This document shows positions 15,978 through 25,803 of a DNA stretch of 64,000 bases, one piece after another (position 1 is the first letter of the stretch; the number at the start of each line of letters is the position of its first letter). Both the position numbers and the translations under genes were made by a program. Source of the DNA: Chloroflexota bacterium (GTDB lineage Bacteria; Chloroflexota; Anaerolineae; J102); the NCBI GenBank assembly GCA_029782215.1, contig JAKOVD010000201.1, positions 1-64,000 of the forward strand. The letters are read 5' to 3'. The notes below the pieces were generated by a model. The model had not been told where the DNA came from, ran no database searches, and worked only from the letters and a program-made list of their open reading frames with translations.

Positions 15978-16652
15978 CTAGCGCGGCGCCTCATCGGCGG
16001 GCATGGATTGCTCAAGCATCTGGCGCATTTGGCGGCTGCGGATCGCCGCCGCCTGCAGCCGCCGCAGGCCTTCGTCCAGCCGGACCTGGAGCTGCGCCTG
16101 ATCGGCGTCCACGGACGAGGGTGGCGTGAGGCTGGCCGCGGACGCACGCGCTCCGAGCGGCCTCAACGAACCAGACGCCACCGCCGACGAGCCGGGGTGC
16201 GCCTGCTCGGAACGCGCCCAACCAATCACATCCACCCACGCATCCGCCAAAGCTGCATCATCCTGGAGAAGGGACGCAGGCATCTCCAGGAGGACTGTCA
16301 CCTGGTCATCCTGGAACTCGAAAGCGTGCCGGACCCGGGGCTGGGAGACAGCGGGCCTTGTCCCCGCGGCGGGACCGGGCGTGGCTGCCGGCGCCGGCGT
16401 CCGTTCGGGCGCCGTGAGGGGCGTCACGGCGCCAGGCGGAGGCAGGGGAACCGCCTGGACCTGGGCAGCCTCCTGCGCAAACACCGAGGTGGCAGCCAAT
16501 GCCGGCGGCTCAGACCATGCTGACGTCGACGCGGCGCCAGACTCTGCAGTCGCTTCGTCCCGGCGCTGCCTCGCAAACAGCCATAACGCCAAATAGACCC
16601 CGGCAAAGGCACAGACCGCAATGAAGACACCCTGCAGAATCCAACTTAACAT
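15978..16652 (-). CDS. Membrane-anchored hypothetical protein
   Basis: A 224-residue protein not assigned to a family. One N-terminal membrane helix (about 3-24, LQGVFIAVCAFAGVYLALWLF) is followed by an Arg-rich stop-transfer RQRRDE and a long Ala/Pro/Thr-rich linker (about 30-125). A hydrophilic C-terminal part follows, with HAFEFQDDQVTVLLEMP and a helical, probably coiled-coil tail (about 180-224). ATG 16652 puts the helix at the N-terminus; an upstream GTG/ATG would add 20 unlikely residues. It is upstream of radC in the same direction and divergent from a methyltransferase gene. Confidence 0.6.
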   Translation of the reverse strand: MLSWILQGVFIAVCAFAGVYLALWLFARQRRDEATAESGAASTSAWSEPPALAATSVFAQEAAQVQAVPLPPPGAVTPLTAPERTPAPAATPGPAAGTRPAVSQPRVRHAFEFQDDQVTVLLEMPASLLQDDAALADAWVDVIGWARSEQAHPGSSAVASGSLRPLGARASAASLTPPSSVDADQAQLQVRLDEGLRRLQAAAIRSRQMRQMLEQSMPADEAPR

Positions 16653-16814
16653 GGGCTCTCGTTCCACTGAATTAGAAAGTTGGACGACAAAAGGAGTATA
16701 CACTGCCGCCACACGGACAACAATGCCGGAGGCAGGGCAGCGTCCTCAAGCATATGGCATCGATCGGCGCGCCCGATTTTTCTGTTTGCACGCCGCTTCG
16801 GTAGGATGGAGACA

Positions 16815-17429
16815 ATGAGCAACCCCACCACCATGCCCACACCCGCCGCTGGCACGCCTGCCTGGTGGGAAGATCGCTACCAGACCGGCAGCACCCCCTG
16901 GGACCAGGGCACGGTGGCGCCGGAAGTAACAGCTTTTGTCGCCGCCCATCCCGGCAGAGGTCGTTGGGCGCTCGACATCGGCTGCGGTACCGGTACGCAC
17001 AGCCGCGCCCTGGCGCGCTGCGGCTACCGGGTCGTGGGCATCGATTTCTCGTTCCTTGCCCTCCACAAGGCGCTGCAGGCGGCGGCAGCGGAGCATCTGC
17101 CCTGGTATGGTCTGCGGGGCAGCGCCCAGGACCTCCTCATGCTGCAGCAACCGTTCGCCGTGGTGCTTGACATCGGCTGCTTTCACGGTCTGAACGGCGA
17201 ACAGCGCCAGCGCTATGCGGAGGGACTCGCCCAACGCCTGGCCCCAGGTGGCTACTACCTGCTGTATACGGTGCGGCCCTCTGCTGGCCCCGAAACCGGC
17301 GACATGGCAGGGGCCGACCCCGCCCAGTTGGAAACCCTGTTCCGCGGCTTCCTCAAGCTTGAGGACCGGCAGGAGGGGTGGCACCAGATCAACGAACGCC
17401 GCTCCGACTGGTGGTGGTGGCGGCGGTGA
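16815..17429 (+). CDS. Class I SAM-dependent methyltransferase
   Basis: A 204-residue protein with motif I ALDIGCGTGTHSRALA, acidic motif GIDFSFLAL and the later LAPGGYYLLYTVRP. The start region WWEDRYQTGSTPWDQG resembles thiopurine/tellurite-type small methyltransferases, where PWD binds the substrate side. Specificity cannot be fixed. ATG 16815 has GGAG four bases ahead; ATG 16806 is also possible and adds three residues. It ends in WWWWRR four bases from the convergent mutS2 stop. Confidence 0.8.
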   Translation: MSNPTTMPTPAAGTPAWWEDRYQTGSTPWDQGTVAPEVTAFVAAHPGRGRWALDIGCGTGTHSRALARCGYRVVGIDFSFLALHKALQAAAAEHLPWYGLRGSAQDLLMLQQPFAVVLDIGCFHGLNGEQRQRYAEGLAQRLAPGGYYLLYTVRPSAGPETGDMAGADPAQLETLFRGFLKLEDRQEGWHQINERRSDWWWWRR

Positions 17430-17433
17430 GGAC

Positions 17434-19827
17434 CTATTTCGTCACGTAGTAGGCAATGGTGACACCGTCCCCCCCTTCCCCTTGCTCGCCGGTGCGGAAG
17501 TGGGCAATGACGGGATGGTTGCGCAGGGCGTCACGCACGACCTGGCGCAGAGCGCCGGTGCCCTTGCCGTGGATGATCCGGCTCCAGGGCAGGTCTGCCA
17601 GATAGGCAGCCTCCAGATAGGTCTCCAGCGTCTCCAGCGCTTCGTCCGCACGCATCCCGCGCAGATCGACCTCGATGCCAGGTGACGGCGGGGCGCTGAC
17701 GTGCGAGCGCGGCGCCGCCACCACGGCAGGTTCGGTGCGCGGCCGCTCGCGTATCTCCAGGTTGGCGCTGGGCACCTTCAGCCGGAAGGCCCCCATCTGC
17801 ACCTCCACCTCGCTCTCGCTGAGGATGGCGCGCACCGTGCCGCTCCCCTGCAGGCTGTGCACCCACACCACATCACCCACCTGGGGTGGGCCGCCCAGGC
17901 GGGCCGCCTCGGCCTCCACCTTGTCCGCCAGACGGCGCGCCGCCTCCTGCTTCGCCTGGAACGCCCTCTCCGCTTCCGCCAGGAAGCGCTCGTGCTGCGT
18001 CGGCGCGCCGCTGCCCAAACGCGCCCGCACACGCTCGATCTCCTCCCGGATCGCCTCCAGCTCGGCCTGCACTTCCGCCCGCGTCTCGTTGAGGACGGCC
18101 CGGCGGGCCTCCTCGATCTTGGCCAATTGGGCGCGCAGCTCGGCCTCGCGGGCCGCAGCCATGCGTTCAAGGGCTTCGGCATTGTGCTGCGCCCGCTTGG
18201 TGGCGTCGCGCGCCTCGCGAATCTCGGCCAGGAGCGCGTCAGCAGCCAGGCTTTCGGGTTGGATCATGCCCTCAGCGCCGTCCACCAGCGTCCGGGGCAG
18301 GCCCAGGCGGCGGGCAATGGCAAGGGCATTGGAGCGCCCCGGCAGCCCGATCGTCAGGTCATAAGTCGGGCTGAGCGTTTCCAGGTCGAATTCCACGGAC
18401 GCGTTCGTGATTCCCGGCGTAGTGTGGGCGAAGAGCTTGACCTCAGAATAGTGGGTGGTCCCCACCACGGGAATGCCGCTGTCCCGGAAATGACCCAGGA
18501 GGGAGCGGGCGAGCGCCGAGCCTTCCTCCGGATCGGTGCCGGCGCCGAGTTCATCCAGGAGAACCAGGCTGTGCGGGGTGGCCTGGTGCAGGATGCGCAC
18601 GATGTTGGTCATGTGCGATGAGAAGGTGCTCAGACTCTGTTCGATGCTCTGCTCGTCGCCGATGTCGGCGTAAATGCCCTCGAACAGCGTGAGTCGCGAA
18701 CCGGGCTTGCAGGGAATCGCCATGCCGGCCTGTGCCATCAGGGCCAGGAGACCGACCGTCTTCAGGCTGACCGTCTTGCCGCCGGTGTTCGGACCGGTGA
18801 TCACGACGATGAAGTAGTCATCGCCAAAGTGAAAGTCGATGGGGACGACGGTCACCGGGTCGAGCAGGGGATGGCGCGCCAGCCGCAGTTCCAACACGAC
18901 GCCGGGGTGCTGTTCGGGCTTGAACTCGGGTCCATGTTGGAAGCCAAGCAACTCGGGCTGGTTCGCCTGCAGGTCGTCGGCGAAATGGGCGCGCGCCAGG
19001 ATCAGGTCCAATCCCGTCAGCATCTCCAACGTCGTATGGACATAGGGGGATTCATCGGCCACGAGCTCGGTCAGATCGCGCAGGATGCGATTGACCTCCT
19101 CCTGCTCCTCCATCTGCCGCTGCCGCCATTCGTTGTTCAGCTCGACGATGGCCAACGGTTCCACGAAAAGGGTGGCTCCGCTTCCGGACTGATCGTGGAC
19201 GATGCCCGGAAGGCGACCCTTGAACTCGGCCCGCACCGGCACCACGTACCGGCCCTGCCGTTGGGTGACGATGGCTTCCTGCAGGAAGGCGGCGTTGTCG
19301 GGGTTCTGGGCAATGCGCTGCACACGGTCGAGCAGGCGGTCCTGGAGCACGCGCACCTCGGCCCGCAGGTGAGCCAGTTTGGGGCTGGCGCTGTCCATCA
19401 CTTCGCCGCGATCGCTGATGGCGCGGCCGATCTCGGCTGCGACATGTTCGAGATCCTGGATCGGCTCGCCCCACTCCGCCAGCGCCGGGAACCGGGCGGC
19501 GTTGGCGATCAGGATCTGGCGAATACGCCGGCTGCGAAGCAGCGTGGAACGCACCGCCAGCAGGTCCACCGGGGCCAGGGTCCCGCCGCGCTCCGCCTGT
19601 GCCAGCACGACGCGGAGATCGAAGACGCCACCGAGGTGCAGGTCAGGGGACTGCGGCAGCAGATTGCGGGCTTCCTCGGTCTCCTGCTGCCAGAGCCTGG
19701 CCTCGCCCAGGTCGGTTGTTGGCCGCCATGCCATGGCCAGCTCTTTGCTCATCTCGAAGCTGCAGAAGCTGGCAAGCCGGGTCAGGATCTTGTCGAATTC
19801 AAGGACGCGGAGGGTGTGATCGTTCAT
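17434..19827 (-). CDS. mutS2: MutS2 family ATPase/endonuclease
   Basis: A 797-residue protein (family about 780-800). It has the MutS core and clamp, Walker A GPNTGGKT at 345-352, Walker B LVLLDELGAGTDPEEGSA, a long helical segment rich in Ala/Arg/Glu and a KOW-like patch. The C-terminal Smr nuclease domain carries EVDLRGMRADEAL and the IIHGKGTGALR motif. MutS2 suppresses recombination or acts on collided ribosomes, depending on species; which applies here is unknown. ATG 19827 gives the family N-terminus MNDHTLRVLEFDKIL. It is divergent from the glycosyltransferase gene. Confidence 0.95.
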   Translation of the reverse strand: MNDHTLRVLEFDKILTRLASFCSFEMSKELAMAWRPTTDLGEARLWQQETEEARNLLPQSPDLHLGGVFDLRVVLAQAERGGTLAPVDLLAVRSTLLRSRRIRQILIANAARFPALAEWGEPIQDLEHVAAEIGRAISDRGEVMDSASPKLAHLRAEVRVLQDRLLDRVQRIAQNPDNAAFLQEAIVTQRQGRYVVPVRAEFKGRLPGIVHDQSGSGATLFVEPLAIVELNNEWRQRQMEEQEEVNRILRDLTELVADESPYVHTTLEMLTGLDLILARAHFADDLQANQPELLGFQHGPEFKPEQHPGVVLELRLARHPLLDPVTVVPIDFHFGDDYFIVVITGPNTGGKTVSLKTVGLLALMAQAGMAIPCKPGSRLTLFEGIYADIGDEQSIEQSLSTFSSHMTNIVRILHQATPHSLVLLDELGAGTDPEEGSALARSLLGHFRDSGIPVVGTTHYSEVKLFAHTTPGITNASVEFDLETLSPTYDLTIGLPGRSNALAIARRLGLPRTLVDGAEGMIQPESLAADALLAEIREARDATKRAQHNAEALERMAAAREAELRAQLAKIEEARRAVLNETRAEVQAELEAIREEIERVRARLGSGAPTQHERFLAEAERAFQAKQEAARRLADKVEAEAARLGGPPQVGDVVWVHSLQGSGTVRAILSESEVEVQMGAFRLKVPSANLEIRERPRTEPAVVAAPRSHVSAPPSPGIEVDLRGMRADEALETLETYLEAAYLADLPWSRIIHGKGTGALRQVVRDALRNHPVIAHFRTGEQGEGGDGVTIAYYVTK

Positions 19828-19960
19828 GGCCGTGGAAGCATAGCATGGAGTCCAGCGAGGCGCGAAGAGATGACAGTGACCTCTGCCGCGCGCAACCTTG
19901 AACCGCACCGCTGCCCCCGCGCGCTGGCGTTGATGGGACCGCTTGCGTTAGGATGAAGTC

Positions 19961-21133
19961 ATGAGCGAGCGACCCACCGTTCTCTTCTATGAGCCCAACG
20001 ATTTCCGGTTCTACGGGGCAGCCCAGGTGCTGCTCTGGCTGATGCAGCATGTCAAGGCTGTCCGGCCTGTCTTCGTGGCCCCTGGCGACGGGGTCCTGAC
20101 GCAGCGGGTGCGCGCGGCCGGTATCGAGACCGTCGTGGTTCCCCTGCCCGCGGCCTGGCGCCGCCTGGACAAAGTGCGGGGAACGGCAGGTCGCGTGGGC
20201 CGGGCGGTGCTTTCGCCCGTCGCCGCCAGCCACAGCCTGGACCTGGCGCGCTTGATGCGCCGCACCGGCGCCGGGGGTATCTATGCCAACAGCACGCGGG
20301 CGGCGCTCTATGCCGGGCCGGCAGCCAAACTGGCAGGCATCCCCATGTGGTGGGCGCTGCGCCGCGAGCGGGCGCCCGGCGCCGGCGAGCGCGTGGCTTA
20401 TGCGCTGAGCGACCGGGTTCTGTGCACAGCCGAGGCGGTCCGTCGCCGCCTGGGCAGCCCGGAAAAGGCCGTCACCATCCTCGACGCCATCCCCAGCGAT
20501 CGCCTGGAGGCGGCGGCGTCAAAGACGACGCTGCGCAAGACGTTGGGCTGGCCGGAGGATGCGCTGGTGGTGGGCAACGTGGCCTCCCTGGCCCCCCGCA
20601 AGCGCCACGATCTGTTCATCACCATGGCCGAAAGACTGGCAGGCCAGTATCCCCAGGCGCGCTTTCTGATTCGAGGTGACCGCGCCGAGGGCGTACCGGC
20701 CAGCTTCGAAGCCCAGCTTCGCCGCCAGGCACAGCCGCTGATCGCGAGCGACCGGCTGGCCATTCTGGGTTGGGTGGAGAGCCTTTCCGAAGTCTACGCG
20801 GCGATGGACGTCTTCTGTTTCCCTTCCGACAACGAAGGCTTCGGCCTGGTGGCTGTCGAGGCCATGTTCATGGGTCTGCCGGTGGTGCGTACGGACATCG
20901 CCGGGGGCGAGGACATGATCGTCGAGGGCGAAAACGGCTATCTTGTGCCTGCGGGCGACCTGGATGCCCTCTGCGATCGTGTGGCCCGGCTTCTGGCCGA
21001 TCCGGCGCTGGCAGCACGCATGGGGGCGGCGGGCCAGCGCATCGCCCGCGAACGCTTCAGCGCCGATCGCATGGCAGCGGAGGTGGAGACACTCATGCTA
21101 GCGCGTATGGCTCGCCCCACACAGCGTCCGTAG
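19961..21133 (+). CDS. Glycosyltransferase family 4
   Basis: A 390-residue GT-B enzyme. The C-terminal nucleotide-sugar domain has VVGNVASLAPRKRHD, VFCFPSDNEGFGLVAVEAMFMGLPVV (the E-x7-E retaining motif) and GYLVPAGDLDAL. The N-terminal acceptor domain begins VLFYEPNDFRFYGAAQV. It probably adds a sugar to a cell-surface glycan; donor and acceptor are unknown. A sugar-nucleotide epimerase follows at 41 bp, consistent with an envelope-polysaccharide pathway. AGGATGAAG precedes the ATG. Confidence 0.88.
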   Translation: MSERPTVLFYEPNDFRFYGAAQVLLWLMQHVKAVRPVFVAPGDGVLTQRVRAAGIETVVVPLPAAWRRLDKVRGTAGRVGRAVLSPVAASHSLDLARLMRRTGAGGIYANSTRAALYAGPAAKLAGIPMWWALRRERAPGAGERVAYALSDRVLCTAEAVRRRLGSPEKAVTILDAIPSDRLEAAASKTTLRKTLGWPEDALVVGNVASLAPRKRHDLFITMAERLAGQYPQARFLIRGDRAEGVPASFEAQLRRQAQPLIASDRLAILGWVESLSEVYAAMDVFCFPSDNEGFGLVAVEAMFMGLPVVRTDIAGGEDMIVEGENGYLVPAGDLDALCDRVARLLADPALAARMGAAGQRIARERFSADRMAAEVETLMLARMARPTQRP

Positions 21134-21174
21134 GGCTTTGGCGTCTGCACATTTCTTAAGATAGGATGTACTTC

Positions 21175-22125
21175 ATGCGTTGTCTTGTTACTGGCTGCGC
21201 CGGATTCATTGGCTCACATCTGACAGAGAAGCTTCTGGCGCAGGGCCACGAGGTGCTTGGGCTTGACGCCTTTACGACCACTTACGAGAGAACGGCCAAG
21301 GAGCGGAACCTGGAGCGTGCACGGACGGACCGCCGCTTCCGGATGGTGGAAGCGAACCTGGCTGATGCCCCATTGGGGGACCTGCTCGCGGATGTCGATG
21401 TGGTCTTTCACCTGGCCGGCGAGCCCGGCGTGCGCCAAAGCTGGGGCGAACGCTTCGCCACCTACGTGCGCAACAACGTCATCGCCACCGAGCGGCTGTT
21501 GAACGCCTGCGTCGACCGCCCGATCCAGCGCTTCGTTTACGCCGGTTCGTCCTCCGTCTATGGCGATGCGCCCGATCTACCCTGGCGGGAGACGACCTGC
21601 CCACAGCCCCGGTCACCGTATGCCATCAGCAAGCTGGCCGCCGAGCATCTGTGCACGACCTACCACCTCAGTTACGGCGTACCGGCAACCATTCTGCGCT
21701 ATTTCACGGTCTACGGACCGCGCCAACGTCCTGACATGGCCTTCCATCGCTGGTTGCGCGCCGGCGTGACGGGCGAACCGATCATCGTCTTCGGCAGCGG
21801 CGAGAAGTCACGCGATTTCACCTACGTCGCCGACATCGTAACCGCGACCATCGCCGCCGGTATGACGGATGGCGCCGCAGGCGGCACGTTCAACGTGGGC
21901 GGCAGCAACCGGGCCACCATCGACCAACTGTTGGCGCTCATCGAATCCCTGGTCGGACGTCCCCTGGTCATCGAACGCCGGGCGCATCAGGAGGGGGATG
22001 TTCAGCACACCTGGGCTGACACGTCACAGGCGGCCGCTATTCTGGGCTATCGCGCCACAGTAGGCCTGACCGAGGGCCTGGAGCGTGAGCTGGCCTGGAT
22101 GCGCGCCCTCCTGGCCACTTCATAA
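21175..22125 (+). CDS. NAD-dependent sugar-nucleotide epimerase/dehydratase
   Basis: A 316-residue extended-SDR enzyme. The NAD motif [12 protein letters not shown] is at 5-16, the catalytic Ser cluster AGSSSVYGD at 124-131, and Y149-x3-K153 in SPYAISK. Overall it resembles UDP-glucose/UDP-glucuronate 4-epimerases ([18 protein letters not shown]). It converts a nucleotide sugar, probably for the neighbouring glycosyltransferase. ATG 21175 has AGGA eight bases upstream; ATG 21166 would add three residues. Confidence 0.87.
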   Translation: MRCLVTGCAGFIGSHLTEKLLAQGHEVLGLDAFTTTYERTAKERNLERARTDRRFRMVEANLADAPLGDLLADVDVVFHLAGEPGVRQSWGERFATYVRNNVIATERLLNACVDRPIQRFVYAGSSSVYGDAPDLPWRETTCPQPRSPYAISKLAAEHLCTTYHLSYGVPATILRYFTVYGPRQRPDMAFHRWLRAGVTGEPIIVFGSGEKSRDFTYVADIVTATIAAGMTDGAAGGTFNVGGSNRATIDQLLALIESLVGRPLVIERRAHQEGDVQHTWADTSQAAAILGYRATVGLTEGLERELAWMRALLATS

Positions 22126-22150
22126 CGCCGCAGCGCGGCAGGATGGTTCC

Positions 22151-22918
22151 ATGAAGCTATCTTCTGCCACAGCCCTTATCGCCGGTGGCGCTTCTGGCCT
22201 CGGCGAAGCGACCGCCCGGAGGCTGGCTTCCTGCGGGGCCAACGTGGTGTTGTTCGACCTGAATGTGGAGCGCGGCCAGGGCCTGGCCGCCGAGCTGGGT
22301 CCAGGTGTGCGCTTCGCCGGCGGCAGCGTCACAGAGGAGGAGGCCGTGCTCGCGGCCGTCGAACGCGCCCAGACTGACTTCGGGGGCCTGCGCATCGCCG
22401 TCAACTGCGCCGGCATTGCCACGCCGGGGCGCATTCTCAGCCGCTTTGGCCCGCTGCCGCTCGACCAGTTTGCCCGCGTCGTCGAGATCAACCTGGTGGG
22501 AACTTTCAACGTTCTGAGGCTGGCAGCAGCAGCCATGCAGAGGAACGAGCCTGACGAGCAGGGCGAACGTGGGATCATCCTCAACACGGCCTCCATCGCC
22601 GCCTATGAAGGCCAGGTAGGACAGGTCGCCTACGCCGCTTCCAAAGGCGGCATTGTCAGCATGACCCTAGCCGCCGCCCGTGACCTGGCGCAGTGGGGGA
22701 TCCGTGTGGTCACCATTGCCCCTGGTCTCTTCGACACGCCCCTTCTGGCCGGGCTGCCCGAGGCAGCGCGGCAGTCGCTGGCTCAACAGATTCCTTTTCC
22801 CTCGCGCCTGGGCATGGGCGAGGAGTTCGCCGCCCTGGCGGAACACATCATCGCTAACCCGATGCTGAACGGCGAGGTCATCCGGCTGGACGGAGCCCTA
22901 CGTATGGGGCCGCGCTAG
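22151..22918 (+). CDS. Short-chain dehydrogenase/reductase, HSD10-like
   Basis: A 255-residue classical SDR. The cofactor motif is [10 protein letters not shown] (11-20), with Asp36 after beta2 favouring NAD(H). NCAG is at 85-88, and the catalytic Ser148 and Y161-x3-K165 are present. The sequence, including [19 protein letters not shown] and the C-terminal GALRMGPR, resembles 3-hydroxyacyl-CoA dehydrogenase type II. Substrate is inferred from family only. AGGATGG precedes ATG 22151; the 22 residues readable upstream overlap the epimerase in another frame. Confidence 0.85.
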   Translation: MKLSSATALIAGGASGLGEATARRLASCGANVVLFDLNVERGQGLAAELGPGVRFAGGSVTEEEAVLAAVERAQTDFGGLRIAVNCAGIATPGRILSRFGPLPLDQFARVVEINLVGTFNVLRLAAAAMQRNEPDEQGERGIILNTASIAAYEGQVGQVAYAASKGGIVSMTLAAARDLAQWGIRVVTIAPGLFDTPLLAGLPEAARQSLAQQIPFPSRLGMGEEFAALAEHIIANPMLNGEVIRLDGALRMGPR

Positions 22919-22965
22919 AAGCCATCACCGCGTGAACTTCCCGGCAAAACCGCGCAATCTGGGTG

Positions 22966-22993
22966 TTCACACCGGCAAAATCTGCGCTATAAT
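22966..22993 (+). promoter_or_regulatory. Sigma70-type promoter for the HEAT-repeat gene
   Basis: TTCACA (22966-22971), 16-base spacer, TATAAT (22988-22993). The position fits a transcript starting near 23000, about 50 bases before the HEAT-repeat start codon. Confidence 0.6.
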
Positions 22994-23050
22994 GGGTCAA
23001 GACCGATTTAAGTCGTGGCCGTGGCTCGCATCAAGGAGGATGCGCTGACT

Positions 23051-23467
23051 ATGAACCCTCCGGCTGAACATGACGTCGTGGCGCAGTACGTGCAAGTAAT
23101 ACACGATCCAACCGGCAATGAGAAAGACCGTCTGGACGCCTGCCATGCCCTGGGGCACACAAAGGCAGAAGCGGCGATGTATGCTCTCATCTACGCGCTC
23201 AAGGACAACTCCTTCGCCGTGCGTTGGGCAGCGGCCGAAGCGTTGGCCGAGCACGGAAGCGCTGCCATTGCCCCCATCATGCATGCGCTCATCGCCGGAG
23301 ATCATCCCTTCGTGCGCGAGGGCGCTCATCACGTGCTTTCCAGGCTGCCCGGCTCCGCCAACCACCAACTGGTCAAGCCCGTGCTGGATGCCCTGGAAGG
23401 CCGGACGCCGTCGATCTCGGTGCCTGTGGCTGCTAATGCGGTCCTGGCCCACCTCGCCGCCGCCTAG
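23051..23467 (+). CDS. HEAT-repeat (PBS lyase-like) protein
   Basis: A 138-residue all-helical protein built from about three HEAT repeats of roughly 31 residues (for example DNSFAVRWAAAEALAEHGS and DHPFVREGAHHVLSRLPGS). Such proteins serve as interaction scaffolds or as phycobilin-lyase-like proteins; no partner can be named. ATG 23051 has AAGGAGG about eleven bases upstream; a GTG at 23015 would add 12 residues. It has its own promoter and is convergent with the next gene. Confidence 0.8.
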   Translation: MNPPAEHDVVAQYVQVIHDPTGNEKDRLDACHALGHTKAEAAMYALIYALKDNSFAVRWAAAEALAEHGSAAIAPIMHALIAGDHPFVREGAHHVLSRLPGSANHQLVKPVLDALEGRTPSISVPVAANAVLAHLAAA

Positions 23468-23504
23468 GCAGGAACGCGGCGCCACTGCCTCACGAACAGC
23501 TAGG

Positions 23505-24881
23505 CTAGTTCTGGCTCCAAAAACCGATAGTCCCCTCGACAAGCGCACGGGACGGTTGTCCATCCGTAGGGACCAGGTAGACGCGCTCGGTCCCGTCAGC
23601 TTCCACCAGAGGAATGAGCAGGGCATTGCTGGCAGGCGACCAGAGCCGGTGGCTTAGCGCGTATTGGTCGAAATAGGGCAGGAATTGTTCGAGGAACAGG
23701 GACGTAGGCTCGAAGGTGCTCAAGAGCCGCTGCCTGCCGCTGTCGACGTTCACGAGCCAGAGGTCCAGAAGCATCCGCTCTGCCTGCGGGTGAGTTGAGG
23801 CCGGGCTCAGCAGCGATGGCAGCGCCGCCCCGGAATCGTTGCCCGAGCCTGCGGGGGAAAAGTAGGCGATGCTGCGGCCATCAGGAGACCAGAAGAAGGC
23901 GATGACTGTGCGGCTGGTCAACGTGCGTTCCTCGCCCGCTCCCGGTGCGAGCAGGCGCAGCGGTCCGAAATAGTGCGGCGCCGCCGCTGGCGAGCTGATG
24001 AATGCCAACAGGTCCGCACCGGGGCTCCAGCTCACCGCCGCAGCGCCGGCATGCGGCCTTGTCTGGCTCACATCTCCCCGGCGCGAGGCGATGACAACCT
24101 GGCTCTGCTGTGGCCCGATTGCCTCCGCGTAGGCCAGGTAGTTGCCGCTGGGCGACACACCGGGCGTCTGGAATGTTCCCGGCGTGGTCACGTTGGCGCT
24201 GAGGCGACCATCGCTCACCGTCAGGAAGCCCAAGTGCGCCCCGCCTATGGCGCCGCCTCGGGCGCCGCCGCTGTGGACAAAAAGGGCGGCGCTGTCTTCC
24301 AGCCACGTCCAGTAAAAGGGCTGCCCCGTGGCAAGCTTCTTGGCCTGGGCTCTGCGCACACGGTCGACTTGCCACAATCCCATGCCCGCCTCAGTGTCAT
24401 TGGCGAGGAAGGCGATTTGGCGGCTGTCCGGGGCCCAGTAGAGATAGAAAGGCGCTTGCTCTTGACTGAGGAACAGAGCCGTCGCCTGCGGATCGTCGGC
24501 GTCCTCCAACACATAGACGCCGGTCCCATCGCCGTTGCTGCCGATGGCGGCAAGGTGAGCACCATCCGGCGACCAGGCTGGGAAGCTAAAGCTCAGGTCG
24601 GACAGGTGGAAGAGCCGCCGATCTGTTCCATCCGGGTTCAGCGTGCGCAGGGAGCCATCCTCGCTCACCACGACGATGCGGTTGGCGCCCCCGCTCAGGG
24701 CTGCGGCCTGGCCGGCCAAGGCGCCAAGATCGCCCGGCGCCTGCAGCGCCGGCTGCACCGTCAGGTAGGCCAGCAGCGCCGACGCCAGCCCGGCGCCCCC
24801 ACAGAGCAGCACGAGGACACCCGCCAGCGCGCCCCAGAGCCAGGAGCTGCGTGCAAAGGATGGCGAAGAGGGTTCCGACAT
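23505..24881 (-). CDS. Membrane-anchored TolB/WD40-like beta-propeller protein
   Basis: A 458-residue protein. One N-terminal membrane helix (about 13-40) is followed by repeated propeller blades with WSPDG/WAPDS motifs (SFPAWSPDGAHLAAIG, LYWAPDSRQIAFLA, VSWSPGADLLAFI, FFWSPDGRSIAYFS). It probably faces outside the membrane. No enzyme motif is seen. It resembles the sensor half of the kinase-propeller protein encoded near 29.5-31.6 kb. It follows the NERD-like gene by 48 bp. Confidence 0.72.
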   Translation of the reverse strand: MSEPSSPSFARSSWLWGALAGVLVLLCGGAGLASALLAYLTVQPALQAPGDLGALAGQAAALSGGANRIVVVSEDGSLRTLNPDGTDRRLFHLSDLSFSFPAWSPDGAHLAAIGSNGDGTGVYVLEDADDPQATALFLSQEQAPFYLYWAPDSRQIAFLANDTEAGMGLWQVDRVRRAQAKKLATGQPFYWTWLEDSAALFVHSGGARGGAIGGAHLGFLTVSDGRLSANVTTPGTFQTPGVSPSGNYLAYAEAIGPQQSQVVIASRRGDVSQTRPHAGAAAVSWSPGADLLAFISSPAAAPHYFGPLRLLAPGAGEERTLTSRTVIAFFWSPDGRSIAYFSPAGSGNDSGAALPSLLSPASTHPQAERMLLDLWLVNVDSGRQRLLSTFEPTSLFLEQFLPYFDQYALSHRLWSPASNALLIPLVEADGTERVYLVPTDGQPSRALVEGTIGFWSQN

Positions 24882-24929
24882 GGGGCGGGTGCGACTGGCA
24901 GACGTCGCTCGCTGGTTCCGACTCTGGGG

Positions 24930-25700
24930 TCAGGCTTCGATGACCGCCTCACGCCGCTTGGCTTCCTCGTCAAGGCGGCCAATGGCTGCCTGCAGGACTT
25001 CCCTGGTCAGGGTCGCCGGGCGCGTTTGGTCGCGCAGGTAGTCTTTTGCCTTCTTGTGGTGGATCACGACCGCCGAAGCGCTCAGCACCTCGAGCTCGGC
25101 AGCGTCGTTGGTGAAGATGACCAGCGGCGACACCGGAATGGCCTGTTCAGCCGCCAATTCCTTGGTCAGCCACTCGCTGACTTTACCGGCGGCGTCGCGG
25201 GCCTCAAGGGCGGGTGTGCCGCCCGACTCCTGGCCAAAGCTGAGAACCCGCAGAATGCTGAAGGGCTGGCGCACCCGGTCATCGACAATGGTGATCTTGC
25301 CCGTCAGTCCCCGTGTGACGACAGCAAAAATGCCTGAGGGCCCCGCCACCACGAGATCGCCCGGCGTCGCCCAGGCATAGAGCCGGTTGCGATCGTCAAA
25401 GCCCTTGAGCGCCTTGGCGACGATCTGATCGGAACGGGGGCTGCGCTGGAACTGCCGCACGTTGTAGTTGCCGAACTGTCCGAGCAGGAAACCGGCTAGC
25501 AGACAGCCAAAGGCCGCGATCATCCACCCCGTGCTAACATACCAGCGGCCGAAAGCCGATGTGGACAGCGTGGATGCCATCCATCCAGGGAGGAAGGTCG
25601 CCACCATGCCGACGCCGAGGATGGTCAGGCCCACCATGCTGGTGCGGCGGCCCATCTTGGCCCGGCTTTCGATGTACTTCTCGTTGACGTAAACTTGCAT
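24930..25700 (-). CDS. Two-helix membrane protein with NERD-like domain
   Basis: A 256-residue protein. Two membrane helices (about 22-40 and 52-75) precede a cytoplasmic domain with DLVVAGPSGIFAVVTRGLTGKITI and, later, PLVIFTNDAAELEV. This matches the nuclease-related domain pattern (hxGPxGhFxhxTKxhxGxh), but the catalytic Asp/Glu/Lys set is not fully clear, so nuclease activity is doubtful. A charged C-terminal helix ends the protein. A heptamer repeat array fills the gap upstream. Confidence 0.6.
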   Translation of the reverse strand: MQVYVNEKYIESRAKMGRRTSMVGLTILGVGMVATFLPGWMASTLSTSAFGRWYVSTGWMIAAFGCLLAGFLLGQFGNYNVRQFQRSPRSDQIVAKALKGFDDRNRLYAWATPGDLVVAGPSGIFAVVTRGLTGKITIVDDRVRQPFSILRVLSFGQESGGTPALEARDAAGKVSEWLTKELAAEQAIPVSPLVIFTNDAAELEVLSASAVVIHHKKAKDYLRDQTRPATLTREVLQAAIGRLDEEAKRREAVIEA

Positions 25701-25743
25701 AAGGTCCGCTACAGGTTAAGAATCTCAGGAAAAGTGGTTCTTC

Positions 25744-25799
25744 ACGAATTACGCAGTACGCATTACGTACTACGTACTGCGTAATTCGTAATGCATAAT
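25744..25799. repeat. Heptanucleotide repeat array with 16-bp inverted repeat
   Basis: Eight consecutive 7-base units: ACGAATT, ACGCAGT, ACGCATT, ACGTACT, ACGTACT, GCGTAAT, TCGTAAT, GCATAAT. CGAATTACGCAGTACG (25745-25760) and its perfect reverse complement (25773-25788) form a hairpin with a 12-base loop. It lies just after the fabF stop, so it may end or protect that transcript. Confidence 0.85.
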
Positions 25800-25803
25800 A
25801 GTC

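Noticed and set aside
16746-17384. Minus-strand ORF of 212 codons opposite the methyltransferase
   Set aside because: Shadow of the methyltransferase frame; lacks a start context and family motifs.
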